A stretch of 64,000 nt of DNA, from assembly GCA_019695335.1 (NCBI GenBank), contig JAIBAF010000009.1:17332-81331 (forward strand), read 5' to 3'. Under the pieces are notes generated by a model that saw nothing but the letters and a program-made list of their open reading frames with translations, was not told where the DNA came from and did no database searches. The translations under genes were made by a program, and so were the position numbers. This DNA is from a bacterium. GTDB taxonomy: Bacteria; CLD3; SB21. Of the stretch, positions 18,817 to 27,256 are shown piece by piece; the stretch's first letter is position 1, and every line of letters begins with the position of its first letter.

Positions 18817-19308
18817 ATGAGTACAAAACAACAATATATCATTGACGGCTACAACATGATCCATAGAATAGAGCGCTATCGGTCATTGTTGGTCACAAGT
18901 TTAGAAAGTGCGCGTCAAGGTCTGTTGTTGCAATTATCTAACTTTCGTGTACGTACATCGGTGGAGATATCGGTTGTATTCGACGGCCAAAAATTATCGC
19001 AGCAAAAAACGTATGGAATTAAAGTATATTATTCGGATCGTCCGAATAACGCCGATGATTTTATCAAGGGCCTGGTTGATACGCTTAAACATCGCAACAT
19101 GGTGACTGTAGTAAGTTCGGACAAGGAAGTGATGTGGTACGCCAAAAACAGCGGATGCGGTGTAGTGAGTGCAGAAAATTTTCAATCGCGACTCGAGCAG
19201 GCTAAAAGCCATTCAACCGTCAATGAAGAAATAGGCGGAAAATCCAACCCGAATCTTTCATCGAAAGAAATCGATGAATGGATGAAATTATTCAACCAAA
19301 AGCCGTGA
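18817..19308 (+). CDS. NYN domain protein (YacP/Rae1-like endoribonuclease)
   Basis: A 163-aa PIN-like NYN nuclease candidate. Acidic residues of the metal site are in YIIDGYNMIH, VVFDGQKLS, and VTVVSSDKEVMWYAKNSG, in the order known for YacP. In Firmicutes the homologue Rae1 cleaves mRNA at the ribosome; the role here is inferred only by family. The last bases overlap the next gene: the permease could start at the GTG at 19305 (GTGA overlap) or at the ATG at 19278. Confidence 0.85.
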   Translation: MSTKQQYIIDGYNMIHRIERYRSLLVTSLESARQGLLLQLSNFRVRTSVEISVVFDGQKLSQQKTYGIKVYYSDRPNNADDFIKGLVDTLKHRNMVTVVSSDKEVMWYAKNSGCGVVSAENFQSRLEQAKSHSTVNEEIGGKSNPNLSSKEIDEWMKLFNQKP

Positions 19309-20678
19309 ACTATTCTTTACGATCATTTCGTTTTTATTCCACAGCATCAATCATAACCATAATCGCCTGTACGATTATCCTGATTAGAATCGATCAATTT
19401 ATCGAATCGTGGATATCGTTGCTTTTGTCTTTCTTTCTTGTTTTTGGGAATCTGTCGGAATTACAAAAAATTTTTAACGGCGGCGTGATTGAACATTGGC
19501 TAGCGGCTGTAACATTGGTGGTAATGCTCATCAGCGGTATTGGCTTTCACTTTCGCAAATCAGAACATAAGAATCGGTTGCACATACTGCAGAATAATTA
19601 CGTTGCCAGAATTGCCGGCGTTATCGTGATCGGATTGTATACAATGATTCTGTTGTGTCCGATGGTTGCGCCGTACGATCCTGATTTCCAGCAAGATATT
19701 ATCGTGACGCGTTACGCTCGTCCACTACAAACGATTCCTTATCTTAAATTGAAAGCACCAGACAAAATTGACTTACCGTTTCGGCAGGGCGATGGGGTAG
19801 TAGTGCAGGCTGTCAATCGATTGATCCGGGCAAACTATCGATTGTTGAACCGAAACGAACGGGCAATTTATGTCGATCAATACCATATTAACCAGCAAGC
19901 GGTGTTTTACAAACAAGGCATTCAGAACAAGCAAATCAATATCTCTGAATTAATTTCGTATGATGAATCGGAGTTTGCAGGAAAACGTTTGTATGTACTC
20001 GGATCGGATCGATACGGAAGGGATTTGTTAAGCCGGATAATTTACGGTTCTAGAATTTCTTTGATCATCGGATTGCTGGCGGTTGTCATAGCCGTGACGC
20101 TGGGCGTTGCCATCGGCGCCGTTGCGGGATATTTCGGAAAATTTACCGATACTGCACTCATGCGTTTCGTCGATTTGATGCTATCGTTTCCCAATTTATT
20201 TTTGGTGTTATTGGTAATGGCGCTGTTTGGCAACTCGGTTTTTCTGATTATTCTGGTTTTGGGATTGACAGGTTGGATGGGCGTGTCGCGTTTGATTCGC
20301 GGGCAAATTCTTTCATTGAAAGAAAATGAGTTCGTGCTCGCGGCAAAGGCGATGGGATTTAGTCATACGCGAATTATTTTCCGGCATTTGGTGCCGAATG
20401 CGATGGCGCCCGTGATCGTTGCGGCAACGCTGCGGCTCGGGGGACTGATTTTAGTCGAAGCGGGTTTGAGTTTTCTGGGACTTGGCGTACAACCGCCGGC
20501 CGCAAGCTGGGGAAATATTATCAATGAAGGGCGTGATACGTTGATTCAAGCGTGGTGGATTGCGACATTTCCGGGATTGGCTATTGTATCGACCGTGATT
20601 TGTTTTAACGTACTTGGGGACGGATTGCGTGATGCGCTTGATCCGAGAATGGCTACCGATAAACGAGTGGGAAATTAA
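19278..20678 (+). CDS. ABC transporter permease, OppC/DppC type with extended N-terminus
   Basis: A binding-protein-dependent transport permease of 466 aa, about 150 residues longer than usual OppC. Residues 1-120 hold three or more helices, including a hydrophobic pair not typical of the family, followed by the standard OppC helix before MVAPYDPDF. After a long periplasmic loop comes the core with RLYVLGSDRYGRDLLSRIIYGSRISL and the EAA motif region ENEFVLAAKAMGFSHTRIIFRHLVPN, ending in ALDPRM. It would form half of an oligopeptide-type channel. No OppB, ATPase or binding protein is adjacent. The start is uncertain: ATG 19278 overlaps the NYN gene by 31 bp, GTG 19305 by 4 bp. Confidence 0.88.
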   Translation: MDEIIQPKAVNYSLRSFRFYSTASIITIIACTIILIRIDQFIESWISLLLSFFLVFGNLSELQKIFNGGVIEHWLAAVTLVVMLISGIGFHFRKSEHKNRLHILQNNYVARIAGVIVIGLYTMILLCPMVAPYDPDFQQDIIVTRYARPLQTIPYLKLKAPDKIDLPFRQGDGVVVQAVNRLIRANYRLLNRNERAIYVDQYHINQQAVFYKQGIQNKQINISELISYDESEFAGKRLYVLGSDRYGRDLLSRIIYGSRISLIIGLLAVVIAVTLGVAIGAVAGYFGKFTDTALMRFVDLMLSFPNLFLVLLVMALFGNSVFLIILVLGLTGWMGVSRLIRGQILSLKENEFVLAAKAMGFSHTRIIFRHLVPNAMAPVIVAATLRLGGLILVEAGLSFLGLGVQPPAASWGNIINEGRDTLIQAWWIATFPGLAIVSTVICFNVLGDGLRDALDPRMATDKRVGN

Positions 20679-20682
20679 AAAT

Positions 20683-20712
20683 AGAATCTCGATTCTCCGC
20701 GCTCAGGATGAA
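20683..20712. repeat. Possible dispersed-repeat remnant between convergent genes
   Basis: Bases AATCTCGATTC-TCCGCGCTCAGGATGAAA lie between the permease and Nudix stops. They resemble, from memory, a type of intergenic element seen in many FCB genomes with a CTCAG-GATGA end, and share GCTCAGG with the element at 6204-6234. Only one copy is in the window. Confidence 0.25.
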
Positions 20713-20715
20713 ATA

Positions 20716-21177
20716 CTACAATTCAATTTTAACAAATTTACTGACTTCTTTTTTGGAAACAATAAATTCGTGTACAATCTTCAAACCCTCTTTTTGTGCC
20801 GGCCACGGCAAAGCTTCCAGCGCTTCTTCATAGGTCATCCATTGATAATCCGAATGTTCGTGCGACAGTTTGATATCTTGAGATGTTACTTCGGCGGCAA
20901 AAACCGGGATCATATTGATCCGGTCGTGTGAAGCTTCATAAAAACTATTGATGAACGGCACCGTCCAAAAATGAACGGGCTTTAATCCTGTTTCTTCTTT
21001 GAGTTCGCGTAAAGCTGTTTGATACGCTTTTTCGCCGTTTTCAATTTTTCCACCGATCATGCGCCACGAATCAGCGTATATTACTTGACCGGCTCGCTTC
21101 AAAAGTAAGTACAACGGTTCGTCGTCCTCGAGACGAAATACATGACAATCGATTACTCGGCAGATTATTTCCGGCAT
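20716..21177 (-). CDS. Nudix hydrolase
   Basis: A 153-aa Nudix pyrophosphohydrolase. The box is complete: GGKIENGEKAYQTALRELKE followed by ETG, with the metal-binding RExxEE glutamates. Substrate cannot be told; the N-terminal part (EIICRVIDCHVFRLED) resembles dATP/dihydroneopterin triphosphate-type enzymes. The ATG at 21175-21177 shares a base with the end of the transporter gene (stop at 21177-21179), so translation is coupled. Confidence 0.92.
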   Translation of the reverse strand: MPEIICRVIDCHVFRLEDDEPLYLLLKRAGQVIYADSWRMIGGKIENGEKAYQTALRELKEETGLKPVHFWTVPFINSFYEASHDRINMIPVFAAEVTSQDIKLSHEHSDYQWMTYEEALEALPWPAQKEGLKIVHEFIVSKKEVSKFVKIEL

Positions 21178-21860
21178 TAGGGCGTCTCCTCGGCGTGGTG
21201 GATCATTTCTTTCGCTTCACGTCCCAAATAGCGGTCGATCAGAAAGTGCGCGAGATAGATCAACGGCGTAAGCAGGATCGCGAGCACGAACTTATAAATA
21301 TAATTAGTAATTCCGATATTTACAATCTGATCAAATGCGATTTTTCCTGAAAAAGCAATAAACAGAACTACAAATGAATCGATAAACTGAGATACAAACG
21401 TCGATCCGGTTGCGCGTAGCCACAAAAGTTTTTCATGCGTGCGTTTGCGAATCCAATGAAATATCTGGATGTCAATTAATTGTCCGATGAGATAAGCCGT
21501 GATCGAGCCGAGGATAATGCGATTCGATTGACCGAAGACACCGTTGAACATCTCGTCGGTTACGGGTGAAATCGGCGCCGCCGGAATCGACATATCGATC
21601 AAAAGAGCCACGTAAGCGATAGCGATCATCACCATACCGATGATCGTAACAAAACGAATGCCGGGTTTTCCATAATATTCATTAATTAAATCGGTAACAA
21701 TGAATGTAACAGGAAAAGGAACGACGCCCATCGTCATAGTAAAAATCAATGATTCCGTAATCGGCCATTGAATAAGTTTGCTGCCCGTAATTTCTGCGAG
21801 GATAAGCGCTGTTAAAAAAATACCCATCAAGATACAGTACAACTTCTGCTCTTTATTCAT
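21177..21860 (-). CDS. yhhQ: Queuosine precursor transporter (YhhQ/VUT family)
   Basis: A 227-aa integral membrane protein with six hydrophobic segments and the family signature VVPFPVTFIVTDLINEYYG near residue 50, as in E. coli YhhQ, which imports preQ0/preQ1. Other typical stretches are IDIQIFHWIRKRTHEKLLWLR and GSTFVSQFIDSFVVLFIAF. The start at 21860 (MNKEQ) is chosen over an upstream in-frame ATG because GGAGAG precedes it at good spacing. It heads a two-gene operon with the Nudix hydrolase. Its presence near queA supports a queuosine role. Confidence 0.93.
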   Translation of the reverse strand: MNKEQKLYCILMGIFLTALILAEITGSKLIQWPITESLIFTMTMGVVPFPVTFIVTDLINEYYGKPGIRFVTIIGMVMIAIAYVALLIDMSIPAAPISPVTDEMFNGVFGQSNRIILGSITAYLIGQLIDIQIFHWIRKRTHEKLLWLRATGSTFVSQFIDSFVVLFIAFSGKIAFDQIVNIGITNYIYKFVLAILLTPLIYLAHFLIDRYLGREAKEMIHHAEETP

Positions 21861-21991
21861 AACACTCTCCAATAATGTCAATAAACGATTTTTAAAAATA
21901 TGAGGATTCGGGGATAGAAATGCAATAACCTATTGAAATAAGAAATTATTTTGTCTATTTTTACAACCGTTAAGTTCGTCCCATCCCTTGC

Positions 21992-22044
21992 AGCTTGGAG
22001 AGGACATTTTTTCGACCCTAAATCGTAGTCCTCGCAATAAAGCT
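21992..22044 (+). promoter_or_regulatory. Stem-loop in the cheW leader
   Basis: Nested complementary pairs AGCTT (21992-21996)/AAGCT (22040-22044) and GAGGAC (22000-22005)/GTCCTC (22028-22033) bracket an AT-rich loop ending 27 bp before the cheW ATG. No T run follows, so it is not a terminator. It may be a leader structure or DNA operator. Confidence 0.3.
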
Positions 22045-22070
22045 TATCAAACCTGAAATTCAGAATTTGT

Positions 22071-22505
22071 ATGAAGCAATTCGTTAAATTTAATATTGAC
22101 GGTGAAGTTTTCGGCGCCGACGTTTTTGCCGTGAGCGAAATCTGCCGCGATACCGGTATTACCAAGGTTCCGAATACATCACCGGTCGTCGAAGGCGTCA
22201 TTCAAATCCGCGGCAAAGTGATTCCAACCGTTGATTTGCGTAAGCAATTGGGTTTAACGCCATCGGAAAATTCCAAACGTCGGATTCTGATTACTAAAAT
22301 TCAAAATCGTATATTGGGTTTTGTAGTAGGAGAGATCGACGGATTTGTGGCAGTGTCTTCCGATGCGGTCAAACCGGCGGCGTCTGAAGCGCTAAAATTG
22401 GAACGGAAGTGGATCGAAGCGCGCGTCGATCACCCGCAAGGAACGTTTTGGGTAATTAATTTTGAAGCGATTCTCGCCCTGCTCGAAGAACATCATCGCG
22501 TCTAA
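22071..22505 (+). CDS. cheW: CheW-like adaptor protein
   Basis: A 144-aa single CheW domain. Typical features are FNIDGEVFGADVFAVSEI, GVIQIRGKVIPTVDLRKQLGL (the NLRGxxxPxxDL receptor-binding segment) and GFVVGEIDGFVAVSSDAVKP. CheW bridges chemoreceptors and CheA in hexagonal arrays. It is the first gene of a four-gene set (CheW, MCP-like, CheA-like, ParA) with short gaps of 17, 32 and 16 bp. Unlike its CheA-like partner it looks intact. Confidence 0.93.
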   Translation: MKQFVKFNIDGEVFGADVFAVSEICRDTGITKVPNTSPVVEGVIQIRGKVIPTVDLRKQLGLTPSENSKRRILITKIQNRILGFVVGEIDGFVAVSSDAVKPAASEALKLERKWIEARVDHPQGTFWVINFEAILALLEEHHRV

Positions 22506-22522
22506 GTTTAGGAGACCGTGAC

Positions 22523-24403
22523 ATGCTTAGCCATTTAAACATACAGCTTAAAATTCTGCTCGGCTTTACGTCCATCCTCCTCTTATTACTGCTTAGTACC
22601 GTTATTTCCAATGAATTTGTTGCCGATGTGAATGAGGATATTCGTTTCCTGAATGAAGTTTCTAATCAACTCGTAAGTGAGGCCGGCGAAACGGCCGCTT
22701 TATTACTCAAAGCATCATCGGAGCTCGAAAAATATAATCGCGAAAATAATAAAGACGTTGTTGTACAAATCGGCGAACGCCGGGATGAGTTGATCAAAAA
22801 ACTTACGGAAATTTTGGTTAAAATCGATCAGACTAAAAAACACGTCAAAAATGATAAACTCAACGAGCAACTGGCTGAAGCTCAAAAAAATCTTGAACGG
22901 TACGAAGGATTTTCCAGCCAGATCATGTTCAAACACCGTGTGTTACTTGAGACACGTTTTCTCAGCCAGATCCAGAAATTGACCGCTGAGAAAGAAGAAC
23001 TGATGGCGCAAGTTCGCATGCATGAAGAAGCGACGTCGAAAAATCTGCAGCAAATCGCCATTATCGCACACGAGATTAACCGCAGTGCTGTCAAGAAAGC
23101 CATGGATACCACGGCTACAGTTAGCCGTACGATGATTATCGGTACGATCGTATCGATTGTACTCGGTATCATTCTCGCCATTTTTATCGGGCGTGATCTG
23201 TCAGGACCGATCAACGAGTTTTCGCGTTTCATGGATAAGATCGGCTTGGACATGAGCCAGCGTTTGCGCGTGCAGCAAAAAAACGAGATCGGAAAACTCG
23301 CAACACAGTTCAACGAATTTCTGTCAAATTTAGAAAATAACCTGAAGCAAGTTTTCGTGTCATCGGAATCCACACTGAAACATTCCGGAGCGATGACCGG
23401 TAATGTGGAAAGTTTCGTTTCGCAAACGCAGGATCAGTTAGACGAGTTAAAACAAGTCGAAGGTATGTTAGATCATCTGGCCAACGATACACAAGGAGTC
23501 GTAACGTCGTTACGCGAAGTTGAAAAACTGGGCGAAATTAACGGAAGCCAGGAAAAGATTCATCAGACCATTCAAAACATGGATGCGACGCTTCAGGAAA
23601 CTTATAAAACTATCCGTGAAACACGCTCCTCCCTTACGTCCGTCAGCGTCGTAGCGCAGGATACGATGCGCGAAACCGAAGCATGGGACCGTTCCGTAGT
23701 GGACAGCGAGAAAGTCATTACGGATATGATCGGGCTGACGCAAAAAGTTGAAGCAAATGCCCAGCAGATGGAAGAGACGATTCGTACGATGAAAGATATT
23801 TCCGACCTCGTACACGTACTGGCGTTGAATGCTTCACTGGAAGGAGCCAAAGCCGGGGAATATGGAAAAGGTTTCTTAAATGTTGCGGATCAGTTGCAAA
23901 CCGTTTCAAAACGCGTCGATTCTTTGGCCGCCGAGGTTAATAACCTGATTAATGACGACCGGCATCGTGCGGATCAGGTGCGTACGTTCGGTCAGCGTTT
24001 GGCGGAGTGTTTCAAAACATCGAAAGCTCAAAGCCGCACTGCGCACGAACATATGGTCAAACTAACGGAAAGCTCGAAGAATTATACCGGTCAATTGGAT
24101 CGGCTTTCAGAAACTTCTTCGGCAATGACCAATCTGCTCGCTTCGGTCGAAGAATGGACTGAAACGCACGAACAACACATTTCGAATTTAAAAAATCAAC
24201 TTGTGCAGATTTCACAACAGGCATTCGGCGAAAATGCGAAGATGGAAAGAACCGCCGATTCGGTGCGTATGGCTATCAAAATATCGAAAGATACATTGGT
24301 TTCAGCAGCAGCCAATAAAGACAGCATTACGCAATTGTCTCTTTCGACCAAACAATTATCCAAATTACTGGAAAATTTTAAAGTAGGTAAATCGCGGTAT
24401 TAA
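22523..24403 (+). CDS. Divergent methyl-accepting chemotaxis protein
   Basis: A 626-aa receptor-like protein: TM1 at about residues 10-29, a periplasmic helical region (30-205) without a recognisable Cache or PAS fold, TM2 at about 206-226, a HAMP domain (227-280) and a long cytoplasmic coiled coil. The hairpin tip, which in MCPs reads close to I-LALNAAIEAARAGE-GKGF-VVA, here is LVHVLALNASLEGAKAGEYG followed by KGFLNVADQLQTVSKRVDSL. So the tip is recognisable but altered (E-A-A-R changed to E-G-A-K, and the VVAxEVR part to NVADQLQ). No C-terminal methylation pentapeptide is seen. Signalling through a kinase-dead CheA partner is implied by the operon. Confidence 0.88.
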   Translation: MLSHLNIQLKILLGFTSILLLLLLSTVISNEFVADVNEDIRFLNEVSNQLVSEAGETAALLLKASSELEKYNRENNKDVVVQIGERRDELIKKLTEILVKIDQTKKHVKNDKLNEQLAEAQKNLERYEGFSSQIMFKHRVLLETRFLSQIQKLTAEKEELMAQVRMHEEATSKNLQQIAIIAHEINRSAVKKAMDTTATVSRTMIIGTIVSIVLGIILAIFIGRDLSGPINEFSRFMDKIGLDMSQRLRVQQKNEIGKLATQFNEFLSNLENNLKQVFVSSESTLKHSGAMTGNVESFVSQTQDQLDELKQVEGMLDHLANDTQGVVTSLREVEKLGEINGSQEKIHQTIQNMDATLQETYKTIRETRSSLTSVSVVAQDTMRETEAWDRSVVDSEKVITDMIGLTQKVEANAQQMEETIRTMKDISDLVHVLALNASLEGAKAGEYGKGFLNVADQLQTVSKRVDSLAAEVNNLINDDRHRADQVRTFGQRLAECFKTSKAQSRTAHEHMVKLTESSKNYTGQLDRLSETSSAMTNLLASVEEWTETHEQHISNLKNQLVQISQQAFGENAKMERTADSVRMAIKISKDTLVSAAANKDSITQLSLSTKQLSKLLENFKVGKSRY

Positions 24404-24435
24404 CCGGTCATTCATGTATTAGGAAGGATCACGTC

Positions 24436-27240
24436 ATGGCGATGTATGATCGTGAGCAGGTGGAATTGTTTCTTTCACAAGCCCGGAAGAATCTTCTGAC
24501 GATCAAGAACGATCTTAATCGTTTTGAAGATGAAATAATCGATGACACTCATTTGGTGCAAATGGCTGACGGAATGTATAGCATTAAAATTGCCGCCGCC
24601 CAAGCCGGTTTGCCTAAAACACAGGCATTAGCCGACGCGATGGAACATGCGGTGAATCATTTCGTGAAAGAACCGGACCAATTTGATTTTGCCGCCCGTC
24701 AAACGTTGCTGGAGTGCGTGCATGCCCTGGAAAGAAGCGTAACGGCTTTGTCACAGGATATGGAAGAACCGGATACGGAGGAAGCCGTAGAAAAAATAAA
24801 AACTTTCGAAGCGGATGAAGAAAACGGGGAGATTGCCGAATCACCGGCGCCGCTTCCTGTTCAGCCGGCAATTCTTTATCAGGCTATCAACGATCACGCC
24901 GAAGAGTTTTTGCATTTTAAAGAAAACGTTGAAGCACTTCTGAATAAATTGGCCAAATTGATTCCGGAAATGGAACGCAAACACAAGTTGTCCGACCAGA
25001 GAGAAATTTATGAATTGCTGGACGACCTGATCATGATGGCCGAGTATCGGGGATTTGATCACGTGTGGCGCTTTATTGGCGACCTCAAAAAGAAAGTTGT
25101 TCTTGGCGGAGAAAGCATGCAAGCGCTTGAGAGCGCGGTTTCGCAAATGATTTCGCTTGATCCGCGTACTGCTTCGCTTTTGGAAAGTGAGCATCCGGCT
25201 ACGACCGGTCGGACGGCGCAGCCACAACGCACCGTCGGAAAAAAATTTCAATTCAATATCGATACTGAATTGATGCAGGCCCTTGAGATTCATCTCGATG
25301 TCATGAATCCTCTCGTCCATGATCTCGGCAGCGAGATGACACGTACGATGTATGTGGATTCGGTGGAAAATCTTTTGACCAAAGCGAGGGCTATGGCGTT
25401 GTCCTGGCTGGAAGAATTAATGTACGGCCATAAAGAGATGGTCAAATATACATTGGATAACCATTCCGAATTGCGGACTGAACAAATCGAAAAAATTCAG
25501 GACGACTTACTGGCATTAAATGCGCTGGTGGATGAAGCGCGTCGCAAGATGGTGGCGACCGGACAAAATTTACGTCAAAGCAGGAAAGGACCGCGCGATG
25601 AGGATCAGCGTGAAAAAAGCCGGAAGGAAGTACTGTACACGGTGGTCAATCTGCATGTGATTTTATCAGCCATCGAAGCGGAGGAAAAGACTTTTCAGAA
25701 TTATCACAAATACAGGCATCTGCTGGGTCAATTGTATTCGGCATCGTCCCGCCTGCGTTACGAAGACATCAAGCGGCTGGCCGAAAAACAGCAAGCCATT
25801 ATCGAACGGGCGCTTTATAAAACAGCGCGCCACCTGACTAAAAAAGAAATTGAGCGGCTGTCGGAATATCTTCGCGAAACCGTTCAATGGATGGCAGAAA
25901 AAACCGATCTGAAAATATCGGACTTTATCCAAGATGGAAAAGTTATCAGCCAAAAATTCATTCTGGACGAATTACTCAATAACCTGGATTCGCAGTATGT
26001 CCTTCAACACCGGCTGCCGGCTGAAACAGGCAAAGTCAATGCGATGATGGATTCCGTGGTGGCGCTGGCGTTGAGCCAGTCGGGTTTTATTCAATTGCAG
26101 GAAAATTTCGAAAAATTATACGATCGGTGGCGCGATGGAAAAACAGACGATGTCTTATCATTGATGAAAGATTTCAGCGCCCGGATGGAAGCGTCGTTGG
26201 ATATGCTGAATAAAATCACTATGGAAATGGAAGACACGGTGACGTATATCCGCGAAGTGCCCGTTCATTATTTCTTTAACCGCATTCAGAAAATGGCCAA
26301 AGATGCCGCCGACCGAAACGAACGGAAATTATTTTTTACCGCAACCGGCACTGATACGACAATTGATCTGAATCTGCTTCAGGATGTCGAAGATCCGCTG
26401 TTGCACATTTTCAAAAAGAAAATCGATTCCGGCGTTGAAAAAAACGATACTATGAACTTACGAATTCATGCCTTTGAAGAAAACGATCAGATTTGCTTTG
26501 CGGTGGAAGATTCGGCCCATGAACTTGATCCGGATGTAATTTTTAAAGAAGAACGCACCATTCGTTCGAACAGTGAGCTTCTGGGTTTGTCCCGTACGGA
26601 AAAATTGAATTTGATTCTGTCGGCCATATTCGGCGTCAATGTCGAATCGCCCGAAGCACGCGCGAGCGGAGTCAGCTTTGTCCGCCGGAATCTCGAGAAA
26701 CTTCAGTGTTCGATGGATCTGGAAACATCGGGCGATCATACCACCAAACTGATCATCAAAATTCCACGGCGTCCGGTTTTCTTCCGCGCCATGTTAGTCC
26801 GTGTTTTAAATTATGTATATTGTATGCCGGCTCGGCCTGTGATCGAAACCCTCTCAATTGCCGCGGAAAGTATTTTAAAAATTGAAAATCATGAAGTGTT
26901 GCGTTATCACGAAAAACTGATTACGCTATTACGATTGACGGATATTTTCAACCTGGAATCGGTTCAGACCGGCGAGACGCAAGCGGTCATTGTCAACATC
27001 GGAACAAAAGAAGTGGCGATCATGATCGACGCTTCATTAGGCGAAAAAGATATCGTCATTAAGCCCATGGAAGAAGAGTGGGTCATGGCGGCCGGAGTGT
27101 CAGGAGCGACGATTCTCGGTAACGGCGATATAGCGCTGGTACTGGATCTGAGAGGATTAACAGAAATGGCGTTCGAACGGGAAAGGGCGCTGAGACAATA
27201 TTTAGCGTCGTTGAAATCGACGGAGATGGAAACGGCTTAA
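24436..27240 (+). CDS. CheA-like protein with degenerate HPt and ATPase sites (pseudokinase)
   Basis: A 934-aa protein with CheA layout: two HPt-like bundles (about 5-110 and 145-230), a long helical insert (280-540), dimerisation helices (540-605), a HATPase-like fold (605-780) and a CheW-like P5 domain (780-915). The first HPt aligns MYSIKIAAAQAGL with AHTLKGSAGxLGL, putting Tyr48 in place of the phospho-His; the second has Asp196 there. The ATPase N-box is HIFKKKIDSG (657-666), with Lys661 where the Mg-binding Asn belongs; the G1 motif DDGxGID is DSAHELD (692-698); the GRGVG G2 motif is absent. P5 is well kept (VIETLSIAAESIL, GEKDIVIKPME, GATILGNGDIALVLDL). Loss of catalysis with retained array contacts suggests a structural role; that last step is inference. 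Confidence 0.85.
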   Translation: MAMYDREQVELFLSQARKNLLTIKNDLNRFEDEIIDDTHLVQMADGMYSIKIAAAQAGLPKTQALADAMEHAVNHFVKEPDQFDFAARQTLLECVHALERSVTALSQDMEEPDTEEAVEKIKTFEADEENGEIAESPAPLPVQPAILYQAINDHAEEFLHFKENVEALLNKLAKLIPEMERKHKLSDQREIYELLDDLIMMAEYRGFDHVWRFIGDLKKKVVLGGESMQALESAVSQMISLDPRTASLLESEHPATTGRTAQPQRTVGKKFQFNIDTELMQALEIHLDVMNPLVHDLGSEMTRTMYVDSVENLLTKARAMALSWLEELMYGHKEMVKYTLDNHSELRTEQIEKIQDDLLALNALVDEARRKMVATGQNLRQSRKGPRDEDQREKSRKEVLYTVVNLHVILSAIEAEEKTFQNYHKYRHLLGQLYSASSRLRYEDIKRLAEKQQAIIERALYKTARHLTKKEIERLSEYLRETVQWMAEKTDLKISDFIQDGKVISQKFILDELLNNLDSQYVLQHRLPAETGKVNAMMDSVVALALSQSGFIQLQENFEKLYDRWRDGKTDDVLSLMKDFSARMEASLDMLNKITMEMEDTVTYIREVPVHYFFNRIQKMAKDAADRNERKLFFTATGTDTTIDLNLLQDVEDPLLHIFKKKIDSGVEKNDTMNLRIHAFEENDQICFAVEDSAHELDPDVIFKEERTIRSNSELLGLSRTEKLNLILSAIFGVNVESPEARASGVSFVRRNLEKLQCSMDLETSGDHTTKLIIKIPRRPVFFRAMLVRVLNYVYCMPARPVIETLSIAAESILKIENHEVLRYHEKLITLLRLTDIFNLESVQTGETQAVIVNIGTKEVAIMIDASLGEKDIVIKPMEEEWVMAAGVSGATILGNGDIALVLDLRGLTEMAFERERALRQYLASLKSTEMETA

Positions 27241-27256
27241 CGAAACTCAATCATGT

